From assembly GCA_949318235.1 (NCBI GenBank), contig OX439136.1, positions 15,223,890 to 15,287,889 of the forward strand: a DNA stretch of 64,000 nt. The letters are read 5' to 3'. Made by a program: the position numbers and the translations under genes. Below the pieces are notes generated by a model. It had not been told where the DNA came from, searched no databases, and worked only from the letters and a program-made list of their open reading frames with translations. This document shows, piece after piece, positions 56,932 to 64,000 of the stretch (position 1 is the first letter of the stretch; each line of letters opens with the position of its first letter). Source of the stretch: Ecdyonurus torrentis. Taxonomy: Eukaryota > Arthropoda > Insecta > Ephemeroptera > Heptageniidae.

Positions 56932-58297
56932 GTAAGTAGTATTTAATATTATTTTAATATTATAATTAAAAAAAAAAGTTCTTATTATTATTTTTTAATA
57001 TTTGATCTAAATTGTTCCAATTTCAAGATATTTGTTGTCTGCGCTTGTTGGTACCATGCGAATAAAATGAAAAAAAAAAAAAAAAATTAAACTGCTATAA
57101 ACATGTTTTAAAAATTTATTGCAAGTATTATGATTTTTTCTTATAATTTAGTTTTCATTACTTTTATTTTTTATTAATACCATTTCAAATTTTTTTTTTC
57201 ATTTATAAAAATTTTATTTCATAAGTTAAATATTATTATATTGAATATAATATAATATGTTTGTTTTTTTAATATACCGCAATATTTTTATCTTTCCATC
57301 TTTATATTTTGCACGTATAAGTAATGCTCATTTCATTATAGCATTATATTTTTGTTATATTTTATATAGTAGACTTTTATAACGATTTTTTCATTATTTC
57401 GACGCCGCATACATTTTTTTTTTTTTGTAAGTTACCTTGCCTTGAAAAAACATCGCGTGCTTTGTATTAAAAATAATAAAGGTTTTTATATATTATTATT
57501 ATTGTTATAATGTACGTAGCTTTTATATCATAAGCTTATCTGATTCGTCACTTTTTATTGATTTTTCTGAAAAAAAAAATTTGTTATGAAAAATTCCTTT
57601 TTTTGAGTTATACGAGTAAACATGAACTCTACATGGTAAATGAAATATATTAATTAAAGAAAATGCTATGAAAAATGTAATTAAGTTCTAGTAATATTAG
57701 AAATAATAATAAAAATCGTGATAATTTAAGGGAATATTGCAAAATTCTAGCTTTTTTTTTCATAAATCAACAAAATTTGATATATATTTTTCAGTTCTGT
57801 GTTAAGTGGTATTTTTATTTATATATTAATTTTATTTTATAACAAAAATATATTAATTGAATAAATAAAAACTAGGCCTATAGTACGAGAAAATGGACTC
57901 AAAACGAAAGTAGCTTGCACAGATTTCACTTGACGTAAAATTTCTTTCTATATGACTCAGTCAGTTATAATGGAAAAGTATGATGATGAAAAATAATCAT
58001 AATTATTGCGTATTTTTTTACGTGATTTTTTTTTATTCGTATATATACATGAACTTGAACTCAATTTTTAATAAGATTTTATTGTAAGAAGGTCATTTCA
58101 TGATGAGTATTTCTGCCCTTGAATTTTGAATTTTTCTGGAATTTATATAAACATACCTTTTATATTTTATTTGAATTTCATCAATCATCTCAACCCTGAA
58201 AATAAACAGTAAAAATAAATACAAAACTTAAGAGTGTATAAAAAGGATTTTTATTATTACTTACTTTTATTTTTAAATTTCTATCTTCAAACATATT

Positions 58298-58335
<38 letters not shown>

Positions 58336-58835
58336 ATACATATGAATTTAATATATTTTTAATTGAAAATTTTCATGTGAATAAATAATAAAGTAGTTTA
58401 ATTAAATCAATATGTTCAATCATTTGATATTTAAAGTAAAAGGATGTTGAACTTATATATCCTTCATATTATACATATTATAGTTAAATGTAGGACGTTC
58501 ATTATTCCATAATGTAAAGTTAAAGTAGTATCCACGTGTGTGTGTAATGTAATGCATGCATGCATATTTTTATATCATCACTCATCATTTAAAGAAGATA
58601 AATAGAATTTTATTACACTAGAGTAACCACGTACGTAAATAAAACTTTTTTTTTATAAAGTTCATTCGTAGAAGGTAATAGTAAAGTGGAAATATTGTGT
58701 GTATTAATAGTACAATTCTATTATATTTTTTTTTCTTCTTTATTTTCTTCAATGAAAAATGTACGCAAGGTGCACCGAACTACCCCTTTAAAATTTATTA
58801 ATATTTTAATTTAAATACGTATAAAAACTGAATAC

Positions 58836-59179
58836 TTGAAGCCATAGACCACATAAAACAACATGTGCTTTTTAATGAATAAACACGAAATGAAATCTTT
58901 AAAACTGATGACAATTTTTACCTGAATGTTGATGTAGCCCCACGAGAGAGCATGAAAAAACTGTAAAGTATGCAATTTGCGTGAAAATTCATGTTTATGA
59001 CGTCAGAAATATGCAAACATTAGTATGAAAATGTTGTGCGGGTTGCATAAATTGAATTTTCTGATAACTGCTACGGGGCTACTGTTGGGTTTTGAGACAA
59101 AATAATGTTATTTATGTAAATCCCATCAAGTGCTTTATGATATAAATGCTTATATGTTTTTCTCTGGTCTATTCCTTTA
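58836..59179 (+). mobile_element. TTAA MITE, copy 8
   Basis: TTGAAGCCATAGACCACATA (first TTAA mutated to TTGA) to GGTCTATTCCTTTA. The core has AAAGTATGCAATTTGCGT, ATGACGTCAGAAAT and TTGTGCGGGTTGCATAAATT. Confidence 0.83.
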
Positions 59180-60416
59180 TTTAAAGAGTTACTTTCCACC
59201 CTCTAAAGACATACATGTAGATGTAATCGGAGAAGAAAAATTTTCAAGACCCAATTTTTGGGCACATGAATAATTTACAAAAATAACACTGCATAGAAAA
59301 TAACGTAAAATATCAGTTACATTATACTTTATATTATATTAACTTCTATATTTTCTTTTAGTGAAAAAGTTCTCAATTACCTTGCTGGATGAGCTAATTA
59401 AATTATTTTTCAAATTTAAATTTATTTCATGAGGAAGTATATTAAAAGTTCTGCATGAAAAATATGTAACCTAAATTTTTTAAACATAACAATAGAATAT
59501 ATTAAAAAGACATTAACCTATGAATCAATTATATATTTGTTATATTGATTTGCAAATGACTGATATTGTCCATAATGTCAAAAAATTTAAGTTCGATATC
59601 TTGAAATTGCAAATTTATTTACATTTTTGTTCAAACTTTTCTTGTATTTGTTTATAAAAACAGTAAAATACATTTTGAATTCTAGTTTTGATAACTATAG
59701 CTAGTTCTATAAACTACACAAAAATATTGAGCCAGCTTCAAAAATGTTCCTTTGTTTAAAACAGCTGGTTATGGGGTCGTTACCTCTTTACTACGTTTAT
59801 ACATTTAGTGGATCATTGCTATTTCTACGTTTAGAACTTTGAACTTGATAAGAATGAAAGAAACTTCCCCAAAAAAAGTTCCAGTCTCAATATGCGACTC
59901 ACTTTTATCTGCTCAAAAAACAAGATCAACCAATGAATATGTCTTATTTTGTTGGTCAGCCAATCACTGTTATTAAGATTCACTTTACTTTACAGAACGA
60001 GCTTATGTACACGTGTACATCAATATTATGTAGTGACATCTCATCAAATTTTTGTACTAATTTATTATAGAATCTAGGGAAAATCTAAGGATTTTTGTGC
60101 TCCAATTTAAAATTCAGAAGCAATATTACAACAACAAAATAAAAAATCATAATAGAAAAGTTTTCGGCATATGAAAGTTATTTTTAAAAACAATTGTTTT
60201 CACACACATACACAAATACTCGGTTACTTCGTATATAGGAAGAGGCATGGACAAAGTATTATGACATAACAAATCGTTATCAGTATAAAGTTGTGATAAC
60301 AAACACCCATGAGCTTTACTAACTCAGTGACGTACTGTTCAGTTAAAAAAAAATGCGTTCACTGACTACATTCACATAAAGGAAGTAAAGTGTCTCAATT
60401 TTTTTTGAAGAGACTG

Positions 60417-60543
<127 letters not shown>

Positions 60544-61248
60544 TGGTGACCGAGTCTCCTCTTATCATTTTATGATAACAAATAGCAGGGATTTGTCGTT
60601 TTATATTGGAATCATGTAAATTATTTCTATCGTATATAATATGGTATTTATTATGAAAAGTTAAGTTCATTATTCCATTTTTCCCGTTACAATTACTATG
60701 CAACAAATTGTGCTAAATTAAATGGAAAATTTTGAATATTACTCATAAATATCTTATCACTCGAAATATTATACTTTTATTATTTGAATAAATCCTGTTT
60801 ATTTCGGCTTTTCAATTTCATAACGCAATTATCACATACTTTTTCAATAATTGTATATTACTCACATCATTATTAATTTATAATATGTAATTTATTTTTG
60901 GCAGGTATGCACGTTCATATAGAGAATTTAAACCATATTAAATTTGCGTTTTCCATTGTTTAAACTTCCTTTATATTAATTCTAAATCCAGCCACATCAT
61001 CAATAATTTCTGTTTTAAATAAAATATTGAACTCTTCATATTTATATTATTTGAGTAGTATATGGTATATTATGATTTATTGTTTTTCATATAAAAACCA
61101 TTAAAAAAATGTATATCTTAAATATAATTTTTGCATATGATAAAAAGGCTATAGTATAATATAATATAATTCACTTTCATTTAATTATCATTACTTGTCT
61201 TGTCTAGACGTAGGTTCAATTATTATACCTAAAAAAAAATACTAAAAA

Positions 61249-61296
61249 AAAAAAAGAAAAAAGAAAAAAGAAAAAAAGAAAAGAAAAGAAAAGAAA
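61249..61296. repeat. A-rich AAAAG-type tract
   Basis: Repeated A(3-6)G words, low complexity. Confidence 0.85.
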
Positions 61297-61699
61297 TAAG
61301 TTTTGGAAGAAAGTGAGACTTTGCAGTATTTGCAGGCAATAACTTTTGATCATTTAATCAATAAAAGTAATTTTATAGTTCAGAAAGTAAATTTCATAGT
61401 TTACTTATTGCTATTATAATTTCAAGATTAAATAAATAGATATTAAATGTTAACATTGAAGTGAGTCATTTTTATTTGTCAATTTCTGATGTTTTTCAGG
61501 CGTAAATAACATGTTAACATAAAATAAATCAATGTGCTTTTTTTTTTAACGGAGAAAATAGCTTAATTATATTACATCGTTACTAGTGCATGTTTACAGT
61601 AATAAGTATTAATTAAAGTAATTAATGAATGCCTTAAATTTTGAAGGGTCATCGGAAGTAAACATAATAAAATGTGTACTGTTTTTATTATATTGAATT

Positions 61700-62020
61700 A
61701 AGGGAATAGGGGACCGACATCGACCATTAGACTCAAACTTTTCTCGTCAAAAAAATCTAAAATCTTGCACAATGATACTTCAGCTTGAGACAATTTCAAA
61801 TGTATAAAAATTTAGGGGGGTCACCGTGCAAATTAATTTTATATGATTTTTTGAAAATTTAATCCCATAAGGCCCAATGTTAATTTTAATATATTTTTTT
61901 TTTCGGGACTGTCAAACATCATGAAATTTTTATCACGTCTAGGTTTGACCCTTAGCTACACAATGACACCAAATTTAGACCTAAAACAATTCTAGTTTTT
62001 AAGATATAAGGTTGGTACCT
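61700..62020 (+). repeat. Dispersed repeat, copy 2
   Basis: Diverged match to 54389-54705: AATCTTGCACAATGATACTT, ATGTATAAAAATTTAGGGGG, GTCACCGTGC, AATCCCATAAGGCCCAATGT and a closing TTTTTAAGATATAAGG. No inverted repeats flank this copy. Confidence 0.65.
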
Positions 62021-64000
62021 TACTCCCTTAACATCAAATTTTTTTATTATTATTAATTTTAAATATTGCAATATTAGATTGTTTCTCAATATTTGTAGCG
62101 AAAATAGAAAAGTTGCAAATACGCAACATTTAATAACAAAACTCGTTTATTTTTGTCATCTATTTTGTTAATTAGAATATATATATATTTTTTTAGTGTT
62201 TTATAATTATTTAATAGGAAAAATAAATTTATCTAATTAATTTTAATTTTTCTAGTTTTTACTTCGAGTGAAAGCATAAAATAGTAAAAGAAATCTATTT
62301 TAATTTACATACTATATATTTTTTTTAATAGTTGTTATGAAATATTTTATAGCCAAGATTATTTTATTTCATAGTCTATTTTTAAAAATTAATAATTACA
62401 AAACATTTCTACAAATTGTATAATAATATTATCATTATCATTACATGTATAAAAACATTTAGTAACTGTTCAAATGAAAGTTAAAATTAATTTTTTTACA
62501 CAAAAATATTTAATAATATATAAAACTTGCCTTTTTTTAAAAATAAGTTTTACGCTTTCTTCATTTTATAACTGAGAAAAAGTATTTAATACATTAAATT
62601 CTCAGAAAGTCTAGACTATATAAGTACTTTTATAATCTTACTAATAAGTTATATATTATAAATTTCACTTATAGTAGTTCTTAATATGTTAGGTTAAGGT
62701 ATAATAAGATAATGTTGAGTTAAGTAAGAAATCATTGCATGCACACTGCTCATCTTTCACATATCCGGTGTTGGATATCAAAAAAAAAAAAAGAAAAAAG
62801 AAAAAAAAAAGTATATTACGTATGTAAGCATGTTTTATATGTAATTTTATTAATATGGCTTTCTATGTATACATACATTTTTTATTTTTATATTAAAGGT
62901 GTTAAATTCCTTGTAACTTTCTATTATATACACACAAAAAAAGCAAATGGTTTTGTGATTTTTGCATATATGCAAATTTATTTTTTGTGAACTCATTTTT
63001 GAAGCGAATTATTCAATTTCAACCTTTATTATTATTATTATTATTTTTAATTATTTTTTTACTTCATGCCGTAAGTTTTTCGTAAAAACTAAAAGTTATG
63101 GTTTTGTATATAGCTATTAGAACAAATGAGAGAAATTATATATACGTGATATTTTATAAAAAAATAATAATAATTTGACGCTCAGATATTTAAGTAAAAA
63201 TTATAACAATAACAAATAAAATGAAAATATTATTTAATTTTATAAAGTTGCAGTGAAAAACTAATGAAACAACTAAAATAATAGAGTTTTTTTTTTGAGT
63301 AAAGAAAATAGTATACATGATCGTAAGTGGTAATTAGTCGTTTTAGTCCTTATATTGGGTAACTTTGAGTAAATGGTGAATTAACTTTGATTATTTGCTT
63401 GAATTTCATAATTTGTAACAATAACCCTATTTTAGAAGGTGCTTGATTATTATTATGCATACAATTTTGTTAGTATATTTTACCATTTAATTTCAGCACA
63501 TATTTTTCTTATAAGAATAACATTGTTTATTTTTCGCGAGTTTTTAAATGATAAAATATATTATTATACAATTAAAATCTTATTGTGTATGTGCGAGTAA
63601 CGTTTATTCAAAGAAACAATAATATAATTTAAAGTAGAGGAAGGAAAAACAAAAACAAAAACTTACATGATTTCTAATAAAACATACTAAAATTTACCTT
63701 AAAGTGTTTAAAGCGTGGTGTTATGGGATTTAGTATAAGTGTAATTTCCTTTTCTATAAAAGGTATTAAAATATAATTTTACATAAAATAATATAAAAAG
63801 GAACTTTATATAATATGAATAAATAATGTCAACTTTTAATTTCCTTTGAGCAACACTCTGTATAGATAAACTTGAAATATTTCATCATCTATAATTACTA
63901 TTGACATTAATTATTATTTTTTTTTAGAACGGTGACATACTCTTCTTTATAAGAGATTACGTAAAACAAAAATTTCTCTAGTTTCCGCATTGTTAAGGAA

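Noticed and set aside
63929..63960. Possible short exon after a T-rich AG near 63928, ending before GTAAAAC
   Set aside because: AG after T runs is frequent in this AT-rich DNA, the frame is too short and no protein family is recognised.

Overview
The window looks like nuclear DNA of an arthropod, most likely an insect. It is strongly AT-rich, has spliced genes with GT..AG introns and arthropod-style core promoters, and is full of GA/CT and AT microsatellites, long A/T homopolymers and short palindromic transposable elements (MITEs and foldbacks). The only complete protein gene is most similar, from memory, to insect fatty acid elongases of the ELOVL1/7 type. Order and species cannot be fixed from sequence alone.

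Layout. 1-4640: AT-rich intergenic DNA. 4656-about 19520: one ELOVL gene on the + strand. It has a TATA box, an inferred noncoding first exon, a 4.4 kb first intron, eight coding exons (9337-18114, 332 aa) and a long 3'UTR. Introns 4, 6 and 8 each carry an inverted-repeat element. 21285-24865: the most striking structure, an array of near-identical 332-bp units. Each unit carries a well-formed tRNA gene with anticodon GGG, a Pol III terminator and an upstream TATA-like element. Three complete units point left and seven point right, so the array is a head-to-head inverted repeat with arms of about 1.07 kb. A 12-bp direct repeat brackets the whole array.

24878-56800: gene-poor repeat territory. 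It holds eight copies of a roughly 340-bp TTAA-bounded MITE (two of them directly abutted by other TTAA-bounded foldbacks), several more families of 120-300 bp palindromic elements, a 5'-truncated LINE fragment ending in (ATT)n, a 434-bp near-complete foldback, a perfect 48-bp hairpin and a 1.1 kb module flanked by 147-bp inverted repeats. Around 56830-56931 there is a candidate promoter plus 5' exon (initiator, DPE-like element, strong splice donor) of a second + strand gene whose coding exons would lie beyond the window. Its donor-proximal sequence resembles the ELOVL first exon, so a neighbouring elongase paralogue is possible but unproven. 56932-64000 is AT-rich and has no recognised exon.

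How the parts relate: the ELOVL product is an ER membrane condensing enzyme of very-long-chain fatty acid synthesis. The tRNA array is an independent Pol III locus about 2 kb downstream. Most other open frames in the window are low-complexity or repeat translations and are not annotated as genes.
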